Shown in pieces: positions 10,384 to 24,110 of a DNA stretch of 64,000 bases. The stretch comes from Podocnemis expansa (taxonomy: Eukaryota; Chordata; Testudines; Podocnemididae), in NCBI GenBank assembly GCA_007922195.1, contig ML681963.1, positions 133,059,764 to 133,123,763 on the forward strand, read 5' to 3'. The translations under genes and the position numbers were made by a program. The first letter of the stretch is position 1; every line of letters starts with the position of its first letter. The notes beneath the pieces were generated by a model that saw nothing but the letters and a program-made list of their open reading frames with translations, searched no databases and was not told where the DNA came from.

Positions 10384-12737
10384 CAACCTCATCAGCTGAG
10401 ATACAACAATGGGGTCAGCTCCATATCTGGATTTACACCTTATATGTCCCTAAGCACAGCATCTTTAGTGCCTGGCCCCCACCTACAGCTGACCTTTGTG
10501 ATTTCCTCCTCACTGTGGTAGGGCTGATAAGGGGCTGACCTGGGCAAGGAGAGTGTGGCTTTGTGGAAGAGGAGCAGTGAGGCTGCAGGAGAGAAGCAGG
10601 AGCAGGGCCAGATTTCTGGCACTGATGCAAGGTCCCCATGTTGGCTGGGACTCCTGTTGGACTGTGTGGTAACTCACAACTGTTTAGATGCTCCTTCAAT
10701 GCCAGTACCACTAGTCATGTGCCAACTGTATCTAATTGGATCTCTGACCCTGGCCAGATCCTCAGCCCCAGTTAAGTCAGCCTCTTTCATGCCCCTGAAG
10801 CAACACAAAGGACACTTAAACCTAGCCCTGTGCCTCCCATATAGAAGTCTTCGAGATTGTACTGGGGATGGGGAGGGGCATGGCATAAGCACAGTGTTTT
10901 CCAGTGACTCTGGATGCTGGAGAGGCTCTGAAGTAGACACTGTCTGATGTATTAAGTCATATATATTAATTTTTTGTCAAGATACAAATTTCTTCACTGA
11001 GGTATAGTCAAGGTCCAGAGTCCAGAGAAAATAAAAACAAATAAAAATAAGGAAAAAAAAGATATTTTTCATACTAACAAAGTAAATGTTATATTAAATT
11101 ACATTTACTGTGTTATACAGTAATCCTGTTCCTATTGTCTTGTAATTTGCTAGATTCCATTACTTGACACTTTAACTGAAGTAATGGGAAACTTTTTAAT
11201 GGCTGACCTTTTGAAAATGTTCATGTGTTTAGTCCATTTTGACCCATAAATCACATTCTTGGTTACAAGAAGCGCAGGGGCATGCAGCAGTAATTCTTGA
11301 GAGGATTGATGCATGGACAGGAGGGGGTAGGTGTATGAGTTTCACTATTATCCATTTGCTAGGTACCAGTAGGGTGTATAATTGAAGATCATGCTGCTAG
11401 GACCTGTTTGTGCTCATGCTTAGATTGAACTTGTGTTGCTGTTGATCAAGTATATAGTATTAAAAAAAAATAAAACCAAAAAAACACCATGCTTGTGCTG
11501 GCCAAGCAGCTTTGGGACTAGGATAATCTTTTTAATGTTAACAACTGTAAGACTACAGGCTAAATATTAGTTACTTATGCTGCCTTTTGGATGTTCAGTA
11601 TTTGCTAGTTTCCTTCCATCAAAAGGGAACAATTTTTGGTATAGGAATTTAGTGCTGGTTCACCATTCCTGTGGGGGGAAATCCACAAGAGGGGGAACTA
11701 AAACGGAGGAAATCTTCAGAAGGTTCCTGTGATAGTTTTCATCACAGTTGTTCTTCTAGGGAGAATTATGTTTGTGTTCACTGTTTCCCACAGAACTGGC
11801 AACAGAGCCAGCCCCCAAACTATTTGGAATTCCAAAGATCTGTATGGGATCAGTGGGAGACCCAGGCCATCTACATTATGGCCTTGTGCCACTGCATTGG
11901 CAGCTGCCTGTGACCTTCAGGGAGGAGCTCAACCAGGCATATTGAACAAGCATTTTTGACTCAAGAGTTAATTTTATTCGGGTGACAGTTGCGGGGTTGT
12001 AGGGATGTTTGTTTGGTCTATTCTTGCAATTTAAGAGAAACTGTTGATGGTTTTAATTTGCTATATGACCAGAGGGTGTGGTAATTGGAATATAGATGCC
12101 ATTAAAAAGATAAGCTTACATTATTATTAATGGTTTGGAATGATGATATATTTTTGATATATTGGCTTGGATACTCATAATTTTAATTTGTTTGTGTATA
12201 CATAAGATATTATTTAATTTTGTTTATCTAGATATATCTTTGTATGGCAATCAGTTAGTGGACATGCATTCATAGAAGTATGCAGATCAGAGTTCATAGT
12301 AGGTTTGGAAAAAGCTTAGGATGAAGATTTTATTTTTTCATTGTATAGTTGCCACAAAGTATATTTTTAATTGACAAAAGTTCTCCTTCAAAGATCAAAT
12401 CATCCCAATCAGTAAAATAGATGGATTAGTAATGCTAGAGTCAAAATATACTGTATGATGAAGTGCTTAAATAAGCAAGAATGTAGGAATGGCATTTGTA
12501 GCAAATTAATCATTTTGCCACAAATAGAACAGAGGTAATCTAATTTCAATCAAATACTGTACAGTATTTCCTCAAACATAAAGTCAATGGTTTCCAGTAA
12601 GCTAGCTACATTTAAATAGAGCAGTATTCCTACAAGAAATCTAACCACAATCAGTAACTGTTACTTTTTGTAGCATCACTGTATGTTTTTTAAATGTTTT
12701 TCAGTAATGGACTAAAAGATGTACATTTGACTACATT

Positions 12738-14530
12738 AGAGGGTGGAAGAGTAGACTCTAGGGTCAGAAGAAACCATCATGATCATCTAGTCTGATCAGC
12801 TGCACACTGGAGACCACTGTACCTTCCCTACCCACTCCTGTAATAGACTCATACCTTCTGGTTCAGTTACTGAAGTTCTTACATCATGATTTAAAGACCT
12901 CAGGTTAAGAGAATCCACCATTTAAACTAGTTTAATCCTGCAAGTAACCTATGTTCCAGTTTGACATGAGGAAATATAATGGAGAACATTTGGACCCTGA
13001 GCCTGTGGACATGAGCCAGCAGCTAGACCCCTGGGAAAGAATTCTCTGTTGTATTTTAAAGCCCTCCTCATCTGGTGTTCTTTCATTAGCCATTGGAGAT
13101 ACTTGCTGCTATCAGTCATGAATTGGTAACTTGCCAGTCATATCATATGACTGATCCATAAATTTATCAAGCTTCTTCTTGTAGCCGGTTACAGTTTTTG
13201 CTTCCACTACTTCCGGTGGAAAGCTGTTTTAGAACTTCATCTCTCTGATTATTAGAAACCTTTGTCCAATTACAAGCCTAATATTTGTTGATGGCCAGAT
13301 TATATTGATTTGTTCTTGTGTCCATGTTAGTGCTTAACTTCTCTGCTTCCCAGATAATTATCACTCTGATGTATTTACAGAGAGGAATCATCAGCCTATT
13401 ATTTATTACTTAACCTAAACAAGTCAAATCTTTGTCTTCTCTCATAAGTTAGTTTCTCCATTCATCTCATCATTCTGCTGACTCTTTTCTGTACCTGTTC
13501 CAGTTTGAATTAATCATTGATAAATATGGGAAACAGGAACTGCACACACTATTCCAGATAAGATCTCACCAGTGCCTTGTGTAATGGTCCTAATACTTTC
13601 CTGTTTCCACTGGAAATAACTCACTTGATGCACCCTAAGACTACATTAGCTTTTTTTTATCCCCCCCCCACAGCCTGCATTATAAGTCATCCTGTGATCA
13701 ACCAATAATCCCAGGTCCTCCTGTGTCACTTCCAACTGATAAGTCTCCATCTTATTAAAAAATTGTTCTTGTGAGGCCTTAAGTGCATGGCCTCACATTC
13801 TGCATGATTAAATTTCATCCCATTTCTATTACTTCAGTTTTCAAGGTCATCCATATGTTCCTGGATGATATTCTGGTCCTCCTTCATGATGACAGTACCT
13901 CCCAGTTTTGCCACCTGTAAATTTTATTTACATATTCCAATTTTTGTGCCATTCCCATTAATAGAAATGTTAAATAAGCTTGGTCCAAAGCCTGATCCCT
14001 AAGGATCTTCAGTGGTAGTCTCCATCCAGCCCAAGAAGTCACCTTTTAATATGACCCATTACGGTCTCCCTTTTAACCAGTTCCTTATCCACCTTTCAGT
14101 TCTCTTCTCCTATTTAACTAACATTTAAGTTTAACCATTTAACTTCTCCTAATCACACTTTTCTCTTATTTAACTAATAATTTCTTCTGTGAGACATTAT
14201 CAAATGCATTACTGAAATCCAGGTAGATTAGATCTACTGCAGTTCCGTTGTCTAAAGATCAGTTATTTTTTCAGAGGAGGAGATCAGGCTGGTTTTGCAT
14301 GAGCTACCTTTTGTAAAACAATGCCTTTTATCCCTATTACCATTTACTTCTATATCTTTAACTACTTTCTCTCTGTTTGAAAATTTGTTCCAAGACCTTT
14401 CATACAACTGCGGTCAAACTAACAGGTCTGTAAGTTTTTGCATCACTTCCCTCTCCCCTGCCATAAAATAGGTATTATATTAGTAATTCTGCAGTCATAG
14501 GGTAGAATCCCTGAATTTACAGATTCATTA
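12738..14530 (-). mobile_element. Old CR1 LINE fragment, antisense
   Basis: On the - strand this is the reverse-transcriptase half and 3' region of a CR1-type LINE: the 3' end near 12750 reads (on +) agggtcagaagaaaccatc, and RT-derived text such as ccttatccacctttcagttc and tactgaaatccaggtagatt occurs around 14085-14235. All frames are broken, and it is more diverged than the CR1 copies at 29.5 and 37-40 kb. The ends are estimated. Confidence 0.8.
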
Positions 14531-14855
14531 AAAAAAGGGCAGTTGTTTGTCTTGTGGCTTAAAATTAGGAGTGGGCATCAGGAGCTCTGGTGTCAAAGAC
14601 TTTTGTCTTGAGCAACTCATTAATTCTTTGTGAACATGGACACGTCATGTCACAGTACCTCAGTTTCCTCATCTATAAGACCTGCCCAATGAAGTTAACA
14701 TGATGACATCATTAAAATCAAGGCCGATAAGAAAAAGCTACATGGAGACAATTCTATTAAAGAATGAGATACTCGTTCCTCTACTTTGCCTAGAGAAATC
14801 ACCTCCCTAATTAAAATATCCTCTTTCTAATAATAACAGTGCTTCATTGTAAACT

Positions 14856-15687
14856 TCAAAAGGGATAGCCGTGTTAGTCTAGTCCAGTAAAAAAACAAGG
14901 AGTTGTGTGGCACTTTAAGACTAAGAGATTTATTTTTTGCATGAGCTTTCGTGGGAGAAGATCCCACTTCCTCAGATGCTTTGAAGATGGGTGAACTTAC
15001 AGAAAGGAATGAAACTAAATGCAAGGGGGTGTAAAACACAGGATCAGGTCATAAAGTAACAGCACATCAGAGCAGTTTTCAGGTTCAAACCATGGGAAGC
15101 CTGAAGTCAAATTACCTTTTGTAATGGGAAAAGAANNNNNNNNNNNNNNNNNNNNNNNNNNNNNNNNNNNNNNNNNNNNNNNNNNNNNNNNNNNNNNNNN
15201 NNNNNNNNNNNNNNNNNNNNNNNNNNNNNNNNNNNNNNNNNNNNNNNNNNNNNNNNNNNNNNNNNNNNNNNNNNNNNNNNNNNNNNNNNNNNNNNNNNNN
15301 NNNNNNNNNNNNNNNNNNNNNNNNNNNNNNNNNNNNNNNNNNNNNNNNNNNNNNNNNNNNNNNNNNNNNNNNNNNNNNNNNNNNNNNNNNNNNNNNNNNN
15401 NNNNNNNNNNNNNNNNNNNNNNNNNNNNNNNNNNNNNNNNNNNNNNNNNNNNNNNNNNNNNNNNNNNNNNNNNNNNNNNNNNNNNNNNNNNNNNNNNNNN
15501 NNNNNNNNNNNNNNNNNNNNNNNNNNNNNNNNNNNTGTTTTACACCCCCTTGCATTTAGTTTCATTCCTTTCTGTAAGTTCACCCATCTTCAAAGCATCT
15601 GAGGAAGTGGGATTTTCTCCCATGAAAGCTCATGCAAAAAATAAATCTCTTAGTCTTAAAGTGCCACACAACTCCTTGTTTTTTTTT
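14856..15687. mobile_element. Palindromic PLE insertion with 13-bp TSD, centre unsequenced
   Basis: The left arm (14856-15135) is the PLE 3' region in - orientation and the right arm (15536-15687) is the same region in + orientation, both sharing the tgttttacacccccttgcat block. The insertion is enclosed by ttcattgtaaact at 14843-14855 and again at 15688-15700, an exact 13-bp duplication. The middle 400 bases are N. Open frames spanning the Ns are artefacts. Confidence 0.88.
15136..15535. other. Assembly gap (400 N)
   Basis: Exactly 400 undetermined bases between two inverted PLE arms. The true length is unknown. Confidence 0.99.
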
Positions 15688-17424
15688 TTCATTGTAAACT
15701 GAAAAGGACTTTTTGATTATAAATGGTGAACTTGCATTAGTTCACAAACATCCTTGGTTTTATTGTTGTAATATTTCTATCCTATCCATTCATACTATTG
15801 ATCAACTGTTTCAGGTGAGTTGACAGGAGGAAACGAACTTAAGAATCACTCTTCTTAATAATAAGATCCTCTTTCATTTTAGAGGAGTGTGGATACACTT
15901 TATAATCCAGGAGTTATTGTTAGCCCACTTAGTGCCATAACAAAACACTTTGTTTAAAAGATGCAAGGGAAGGTCCCATATGTTTGCAGATGTAAACCCA
16001 GGTACTTCATATGGGTGAAAGGTCACCTCCAAATATCTTTACATAGTCAGTTTAAAGCATTAAGAGTCTCTGAAAGACAAAACAGGGCCACACCTCTTAA
16101 AACAGATAACACTCCAATGTCAAACACTATTCCTTTTTCCTGCCTCATAAGACAAGCTGCTTAATAAAAAAAAATCCTGCAACTGGCAGAGGATGACAGG
16201 AAGAAAACATTTACTGGGACTCAAAAGGTTTGTTAGTTGGTTTCCAATCAGGAGTTATGTAGTAGAAGTTGATTCATCCCTAAAGTCGCTCTTTCTCCCA
16301 TCCCAGAACTAAAAGTGGCGTAAAGCATTGCATAAGGTTTAAGAAGAAGAAAGAGAACTACTGCACCTCTCAAGTAGGAACAAGAAAGCGTGCATGCATT
16401 AACATCCTGGTTTCTATCAAGCAGAGTTATAAAATTGACTCTTGTGCTGATACAGATATCAGTGACTGTTCATGATGTATACAGTTTCTTTGTGTTCAGG
16501 ACTTCAACTTCTTCCTGTCAGAGAAAGCTAGTACTCTGCTGTTTTTGTGGACTGCATGCAGCATGTTCTGCTTCTGAATCTTTAGTGCTGTCAGATACAA
16601 GGAGATGTAATTAAAACTTTTGTGGCTCAAGGGTTCCTTTCATTCTGTACATGGGGAGGAAAATCTAAAATATAAAAATATCTGTTCTTTGAATTCCCAC
16701 CTGTCATGTCTCCTTGGTCAGTCTCATTTTACCTGTGAAGTTGTGTAATCATTCAGCTTTTGGTCTTTCATTGTCTTGGGGACAAAGACTTACAGTGCAG
16801 TGAACCCATGAATTTTAAAAGATTTATGCCTTCATTCCAAGTTCAGTACCTCGTAAGCCATGTTTCACAAATGTTTGTAGGACGGAGTGGAAGACCTTTG
16901 ACTCAATCCTAGCTGTTTCTTCTGTTTTCTACATAAGCCTGATGTTTCCCCATTTTTGCAGCTTCTTGCTGGAGATGTTGCAGGCTTTGATGAAATCATA
17001 GCCTCTCTTCCTCTAAGTTTTAGATCTTTTTCTCTGCCTCCTCCAGTCACTTAGGGCACATAGTAAGCTTTCCTGCTGTGTTGTTCTTTGGCATAGACTC
17101 TTCTCCTCTGGTAATTTTGGGTCAAAAGTAGAAGAGAGGAAAATCTTACATTAGGATCAAGTTCTTTAAGATGAGATTTTTCAAAGGCGTCTGAGGAAGT
17201 TCACTACCTAGCTTCCAGTAAACTCCATTAGGCTTCCTTGAAAAGCCCATCCTTTATTACTGCACTAGAAATTCCTTTTATAATCAGTTTCTTGAATATC
17301 AGCTAGTTTATTCCTTCCTGCAGACTACTTATTTAGGTTCCTGTCAGTATCATCAAGTTGTGGTTTGCCTTCTCAAGCTGCTGATCATACATCCTCATGC
17401 TTGGAAACCAGTATTGGTCCAGGG

Positions 17425-17613
17425 CAGTGTTTCCCAGATGGTATGCCATGAGGCCTGAGCAGGTGTGCCATGGAATTTTTTGAAAAGCATCTCAGAGTCC
17501 TGGATTGGATCATGCATATTCATGAGTTCATTTGGAGACTATATGGTGGTGCACCTCAAAATAATTAAAAGTATCAAGGTGTGCCACAGCAGACAAAAGG
17601 TTGGGAACCATTG
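17425..17613. mobile_element. Non-autonomous hAT element, 189 bp
   Basis: Left end cagtgtttcccagatgg and right end aggttgggaaccattg are inverted terminal repeats of the CAGTGGTTCCCAACC family. The flanks gtccaggg (17417-17424) and gtcctggt (17614-17621) agree at 6 of 8 positions, consistent with an aged 8-bp duplication. The interior includes the shared phrase gtgtgccatgg. Confidence 0.75.
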
Positions 17614-18984
17614 GTCCTGGTATAATCTAAGAATTACAGCTACATTTGAACTTTCTATCTTTTATGATTTTTGGCCTTTGAAGTGTCTCTTATATTATTA
17701 CTTAGTATGTCACATAGCTTATCTGTGGTTGAAAGTTCCTTTACAGACAATATTCCAAATATGCTCTGTGACAAGATAATAAAATACAATAAAGGTTCTG
17801 GCACACCACCGTCACTGATACTAGTGTCAGGACTCATATTAAACAAATGAATTCATGCGTCTTGCTGCTCAATAAGTGGTGAGGTAATTTCTGGTGCCGG
17901 TTAACAAAGACAAAGATGATAAATTTATGTAATTAAATTCCACAAAATACTTAGGAAATTAAACAAGAAGCAGTGGTTGCCAATAATATTATAAAAACAA
18001 GAGCAAGGCCACAAGCCATGGGGATTGCTTTGGATGAACTTTAGCAATGCCATTATATTACTTGTGTACTAATTAAGTTTCTGTAAGAGACTATAATAAC
18101 TTTCTTGCAGTACCTATCCCCTCCTCCTGTTTTAAAAATGCCCCCACCCATCTTGGCACTTGCACGCCAAATTAGGTTGTTTGAACATTGGAAAAAGAGT
18201 GCAGATAGATTTCTCCTGGAGTGTCAAAATATATAGGGATATAATTGTGTATGAAAATCAGTGTTGGCAAACACAGTGGAGTAAAAATTGTGGAAACTTG
18301 AATTCCAGGGGTCATATATCTGAAGTCCTGTCTCAGTCAAAATGGTCAGTATGTCCAAATCTTGGCCAAGTATTTGGGAGTTAGAGGTATGCAAGATAGG
18401 CAGTATATTCCATTGTATAAGGCACCAGGCAGAGTCTGAAGGCCTGAGATGAAATCCTGGCCCAATTGAAATCAATTTGCAAAAGTTCCATGGACTTCAT
18501 TAGGGCCAGTATTTCAGCCCTGGGATCTATTCCTGGCTCTGCTATTTATTTTATGTCACTTTGGGCAAATAATGTAACTTCTCTATGATGCTCTTTAGCC
18601 ATCTGTAATGTAAGGCAAACAGTATTTACCGCTTGCTCTGTAGTACTTATGGATGAAGGAACATGCTATAGTACCTATGTACCCATGAATGGAACATACT
18701 ATATCATAGCAATCACTTTTTATTTATTATTACTCCATGCTGTTTCTGCCATGCCTTGCTACACTTTCAGCTGATGCAGAAAAAGCAGCTATTTCTCTAG
18801 TGTAGAAACTGGAAATGATAAAGATATGGGCTTTCTAGCAGTTATAAGTCTGTAAGACAATCAATGATGCAGTCAAACATACACATCAGTGCTTTTTCCT
18901 TCTGGTTCTCTTCAGTCTGGAAGGAAACAATAAGAATAGATTTCAAACAATGGAACAGATTTCAAAAACCTGCCCATCTGCTTC

Positions 18985-19228
18985 CCAGGGTTTGAACCTA
19001 ACAACTGCTCTGATTTGCTGTTACTGTATGACCTGATCCTATGTTTTACACCCCCTTGCATTTATTTTCATTCCCTTCTGTAAGTTCACCCATCTTTGAA
19101 GCATCTGACGAAGTGGGATTTTCTCCCATGAAAGCTCATGTGAAAAATAAATCTGTTAGTCTTAAAGTGCCACACAACTCCCTGCTTTTTTTGCTGGACT
19201 AGACTAACACGGCTATCCCTTTGGAAAG
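18985..19228 (+). mobile_element. PLE 3' end, single arm
   Basis: Contains the block tcctatgttttacaccccc, then gaagtgggattttctccc, then tctgttagtcttaaag and a terminal ctatccctttgg, all in + orientation. Same subfamily as 47101-47299 and 14856-15687. Only one arm is present and I did not recognise a duplication. Confidence 0.75.
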
Positions 19229-22200
19229 TAAGCATGAACACACTATGCTTACTCTTTTTCACTGACATGCAAAGTCCAGGTACCCTATAAAGACAACTAA
19301 AGAGGCGTTTCTACACTCATATACTGTCTTCCAGTCCTAGTCACAATCTAGTCCTCTGTCATTTAATTCTTTTAAATTTTAATGTAGACTGTGGATAAAT
19401 ACAAGTGAACAGAAATATTCAGCTTCATCTTTACTGCAGAGGTCAGAGGTTTAATTTGTCTTAATCCTTCATGCAGAACCTTATGGCTTCCAGAAGAATT
19501 CCTCTTGCATGTCCAAGGCCATAAGCTATGCTGTTGGAACAGGACTTTTAACTCTTACATGGCTTGCTCATTATATAGTCCAACACAGTGCTTTTTTTTT
19601 GTTTGTTTAAAACAACCGGTGCCAATACTCTCCTTTCCTTTGCTGACCCCACCCCTGCAGCTGGACAGCAGAACTGGCAAAAAAGGGTACCATTATTCCA
19701 TACCCCTGTGTACCATCACAAAAAAAGAAAGCATTGTTCCAACATGACCGTATAGCTCTGAAAACACCAGCATCTCCTGTCTCTAATTGTTGTTGTGACA
19801 TTGTCCTTTATTAACCAGTAACATAGCAGAAAGAAAAAGACAGTCTTACACATAGCTGGGTACTACTTCCCACTTCTCTTAGGTCTGGAAGGAAAAGGGA
19901 TCTCTGTCCTGGATGTGTACTATGCTCTGCTGGGTCACATAGTGTTAAATCTTCTTCCTTTTTACTGTACCAGGTACCAAAGGAAGTTCACTCCTACTTT
20001 TAGATTTTTCTTAGGATGCACCTCTTTGTGCACCTCTTAATGTTCAAAAAGGTCTTGCTCTATAGGATTGATGCCCCCAAAGCAATAACTGCTGTCAGCC
20101 ACTGACAAAAAAAGTGCTCTTCATTCGCTGTTTCCAGGTGGGTTGATTTTGTATGGATGTATTTAATTTACATACAGAAATAAAGACACCTAATGGATTC
20201 CATATACCTTCTTGCAAGTGGCCAGATGCACCTTTCTCCCTGCAGATGGGTATCTGGAACTTTGTAAACACTTTGGCTTATCTTTATGTGATTCATTTAA
20301 GTGAAATGAGATGCGCACTCATAATGTGTAGCAGAAATTAATTTTGCTTAGTGATGAATCAGCCTTAAAAGAGTAATTAACTAAGGAGATTAGCAGTTCC
20401 ATATTGATCTGCTTTGCCACTCAGTTTAATGATTTGGTCATTTTCATTTTGAGTTTGAATTTTTCTACTTATATCAGCAGTATCAATAAAAGTTTACGAA
20501 ACACTGTGACCTTAGTAACAACAAAGATCATACTTCTGTCTTCTGCAGAACAGGATCTGCAAAATGAGCACATTGATCCTTAGAGAGTAGGTCACAAATG
20601 GGAGGGTGTAGTTTTATTCCAGTGTGTCCCCCTGTCATCCCAAAATTAGTGCTTAATTTGTGCAAGTGCTGAGCCATGGTGTCTCTAGGCTTGGCATTTC
20701 ATAGGTTCAGCACCTCTGGTATTGTATCTTCTGTTATGAATTTAAAAAAATGTGCTTGAGCCCCAACACCTCTTTCATTACAAATTAAGCATTGCCCACA
20801 ATATAACTATACTGCCCTCTAATGCTTGCACACCCACCCTCTATTTCTTTATCTTTCGCCTGCTGCCATCTAAACTGTTTCTAATAGCTGGAATTTCTAG
20901 GCAGCAGAGAGAACCCGTACATGCCAATAACTGGGAGATGGGATGAGGGGGAGGGGCTGACTGAGAGCTATGGTTTCAGTAGATGTACTGAGCATGCTCA
21001 GTAAAAGCCAAGCAGCAACTTGAGGGATGGGAGTAGCGTACATGACTTCGCATGGTCCTTCTGCCCCACAGCATTTAATCTCTGCTAGGCAACCTTAGTC
21101 TCCATTGAGTTTTCTCAAGCAGTGAACAGACCTTCTGGCCTTTCAATTCTTTTGACACTCTTCGGGTTTATGTTGAAGACTTTCACTTTGCATTGCCATT
21201 TTAGCCTGTAAATGAATTATTTCCTCTGGTCTTAACAATAATGCAAATACCATTTGTTCATTATTGTTTAAAAGTGCTAATAAATCAACATTTGTTAAAG
21301 CAAGGCAAATTATTGCAGTGCTTTGTGGTTATGGTCTCCTTGCAGTATAACTTCCACAGGCTGCCACTTCTCATTCAAGAAGTCTGATGAAAATTTCTTT
21401 AAAGACCTTTAATTATAATAAAGTTTCTCAAATTTCAATCAATCTTTTCTTTACAGAAGATTGATTTCCCAAAAGGGTTTTATTTCTGTAATATATCACT
21501 GACTCGCTAAGAAAATATGTTGAATTAACATCATTCCATATTTCAGTGTAAACCAGCCCACAAAAAAGCAAATGGGCAGGGACTGGGATGTATGTGTATC
21601 TTTGTGGTTTGTAAGCTATTTTTTTCTTGGGTTGCAAACTTCTCTGTTTTGAAGCACAGAAAACATTTTTTCCCCCTGCCAGATGGCAATCCCTGATGAT
21701 ATGAATGCTGTCAATTAGTATTAAAACTAAATATATAGATGACATACCGTCTATCTGACTCTTGTAACTATCTAAACAAGCAAGGAATCCTGTGGCTCTT
21801 AAAGACTAACAAATTTATTTATTGCATGAGCTTTCATGGGCGAAAAATCCCACTTGATCAGATGCTTTGAAAATGCAAAAACTTGCAGAAAAGGAGGGAA
21901 ATAAATACAGGGAAGTATAAGTCACAAGATCAGGTCATACTGTAACTGCAAATCAAAGCAGTTGTTAAGATTCAAATACTAGGACACAGCACATAGAGGG
22001 AGATGGTCAGATCACCTGTTGTAATGGGAAAAGATTCCATAGTCATGATTTAATCCTGCTTTCACACAATTGAATCTACATATCAGTTCTAGTTCAGCAA
22101 TTTGTTTGAAGTCTTGATGTCCTATTGACTTGCTTGAGCACAGCTGTTAACAAGTCAACCACAGAGTGATTAGAAAGATGGAAGTGCTCAGCAACTGGTT

Positions 22201-22283
22201 TTTGAATGTTGTGATTCCTGATGCCCGTTTTGTGCCCATTTATTCTTTTGCACAGAGATTGTTCTGTTTGTCCAATGTATACG

Positions 22284-22758
22284 CAGCGGTCAGCAACCTC
22301 TGCCGACCTCTGTGCTGACCCCTTCTCCTTCGCTGTCTGCCAGTGCCAGTGGCTCCCTCCAGAGAAATAAAAGCAGTGACTGCCTCAAAATTTGGTGGCA
22401 GCCATGGCTAGAGGTTGTGGGGCAGGAAAGGGGACACTTCCCTGACATGCTGTTGAAAGGAGCCACTTGCGGAAAGAAGCTGCCTGCAGTGGCTTCTCTT
22501 TGAAGGTCCCCAGGCATGCTGAGGAAAGAAGGTGCACAGAGTGGCTCCTTGGCAGGTGCACACCATGGGGAGAACCAGTTCCAGGCATCTTCCTTATGCA
22601 CCATGCCTAGACCATGGGCATGGTGGGGACCCTCTTTGCCCTAGCTGCCCCTGAAAGAAGCTCCCTGGAGTTACTTTTAGTGGCAGGAGCCACAAGTGGT
22701 ATTGCAGATGGTGCCACATGCCACTGTCGGCACACATACCAGGGGTTGCCTACCCCTG
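22284..22758. mobile_element. Non-autonomous hAT element inside the PLE, 475 bp
   Basis: Ends cagcggtcagcaacc and (reverse-complemented) caggggtaggcaacc. Flanks gtatacg (22277-22283) and gtataag (22759-22765) repeat the interrupted PLE text, a 6/7 match. Removing the element restores the PLE reading seen at 2271-2290. Homologous in opposite orientation to 50501-51000. Confidence 0.85.
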
Positions 22759-22800
22759 GTATAAGGTGTGAGGGCATTTCTGGCACATGATATCATAAAT

Positions 22801-23608
22801 CTGTGGTTCCCAACCTTTTCTCTGTTGCAGTATGCTTTGATGCCTTCAGTTATGTTGTGGGGCACACTGCTGTTATAAATCATGAATATTCAAATTAATA
22901 CATGACTATTCGTGAACTATGGTGCCAGGGATTTCACTAACACCCACTCTCCAGATTTCCCAATACCCCCACAGTTGTCAGTTAGTAACACCGTTATACC
23001 AATTTAGTGAGTACCCCCTTACACCTCCCCCTCCACTCCCCCTAATTTCAAGTCCTTGGGAAGCTGATGCATGACACCCTGTTTTGGAGCTGCTGCCCGG
23101 GGCTCCAGCTCAGGGGAGCCCTCAGCAGGGGATGCATGGGGCTGCTGCCTACGGCCCTGGGGAACCCCCACTTTTGGGGCCACATCAGGCTCCCGCATGG
23201 GGCTCTGGCTCAGGGAAACCTCTGGGCCAGGGCCACATGAGGCTGCTGCCTGCAGCGCCATCTCCAAGGAGACCTCCTGGCCGGGGGCCACATGGGGCCA
23301 TCGCCTGTAGCTTCAAGGAGCAGCCCATAGCTCTGGGGAACCCCCTTGTTAGGGCTGCATCGGGCTGCTCCCTGTGGATTGGACTCCGGCTCAAGTGAAT
23401 CTCCAACTGGAGCCGTTTGGGCTGCATCCCATGGCAGTGACTCTGGCTCTGGGGAACGCCCCAGCTGGGGCTGGGGCCCCAGGGGACTGCTGCATCAGCT
23501 CAGGGAAACTCCCCAGCCAGGTCTGCTACCCACAGATGTGGCTCTGGCTCACAGGTTTCTCGTGGCACACTGCAGGAGCTGCCGCAGCACGCCAGTTGGG
23601 AACCACTG
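22801..23608. mobile_element. Non-autonomous hAT element inside the PLE, 808 bp
   Basis: Ends ctgtggttcccaacctt and ttgggaaccactg. Flanks tcataaat (22793-22800) and gcataact (23609-23616) agree at 6 of 8 positions and repeat the interrupted PLE text (compare cataaatcacattgg near 2319). The interior has a GC-rich repetitive core (23080-23560) whose open frames on both strands are compositional artefacts. Confidence 0.85.
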
Positions 23609-23639
23609 GCATAACTCACATTGGTGGATGAGAGGGTAA

Positions 23640-24009
23640 ATGAGCCCTTGATGGAGTAGCTGGCTTGATACAGTCCTATGATGGTATCTTTTGTGCAGAT
23701 ATGTGAGAAAAGTTGGTGTCATGGTTTGTTGCAGAGGCATGTGCCTGCTTTAATGTTTCTGTTGTTAGGTCTGTAGTTGCTGGTGAGTATCTGTGTAAGG
23801 CTAGGGGGCTGTCTGTAGGGGAGGAGAGGTCTGTTTCCCAAAGCTTGACAGAGCAAAGGATCATCTTTTAGAATAGGCTGTAGGTCTTTAATGGTCTGTT
23901 GTAAAGGTCTGACTTGTGGGTTGTAGGTGATGACCAGTGGTGTAATGTTGTTTTCTTTCTTGGATCTGCTGTAGTAGATGACTTCAGGGTGCCTGCCCAA
24001 CTCTGTCAA
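23640..24009 (-). pseudogene. PLE pol connector remnant
   Basis: Reads PLVITYNPQV, LQPILKDDPLL and LLPYRQPPSLTQILT, followed in another frame by NFSHISAQK. This is the segment between the reverse transcriptase and the GIY-YIG domain in Penelope-type proteins. A frameshift near 23720 separates the two parts. Confidence 0.8.
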
Positions 24010-24110
24010 TCTGTTTGTTTACTTGCACATGTAGGTACTGTAGTTTTAAGAATGCTTGATAGAGATCATAAAGATGTCTGTCTCTGTCTGAAGGATCAGA
24101 GCAAATATGG

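Noticed and set aside
15107..15702. Three open frames across the N run
   Set aside because: They consist mostly of undetermined residues; the gap simply has no stop codons.
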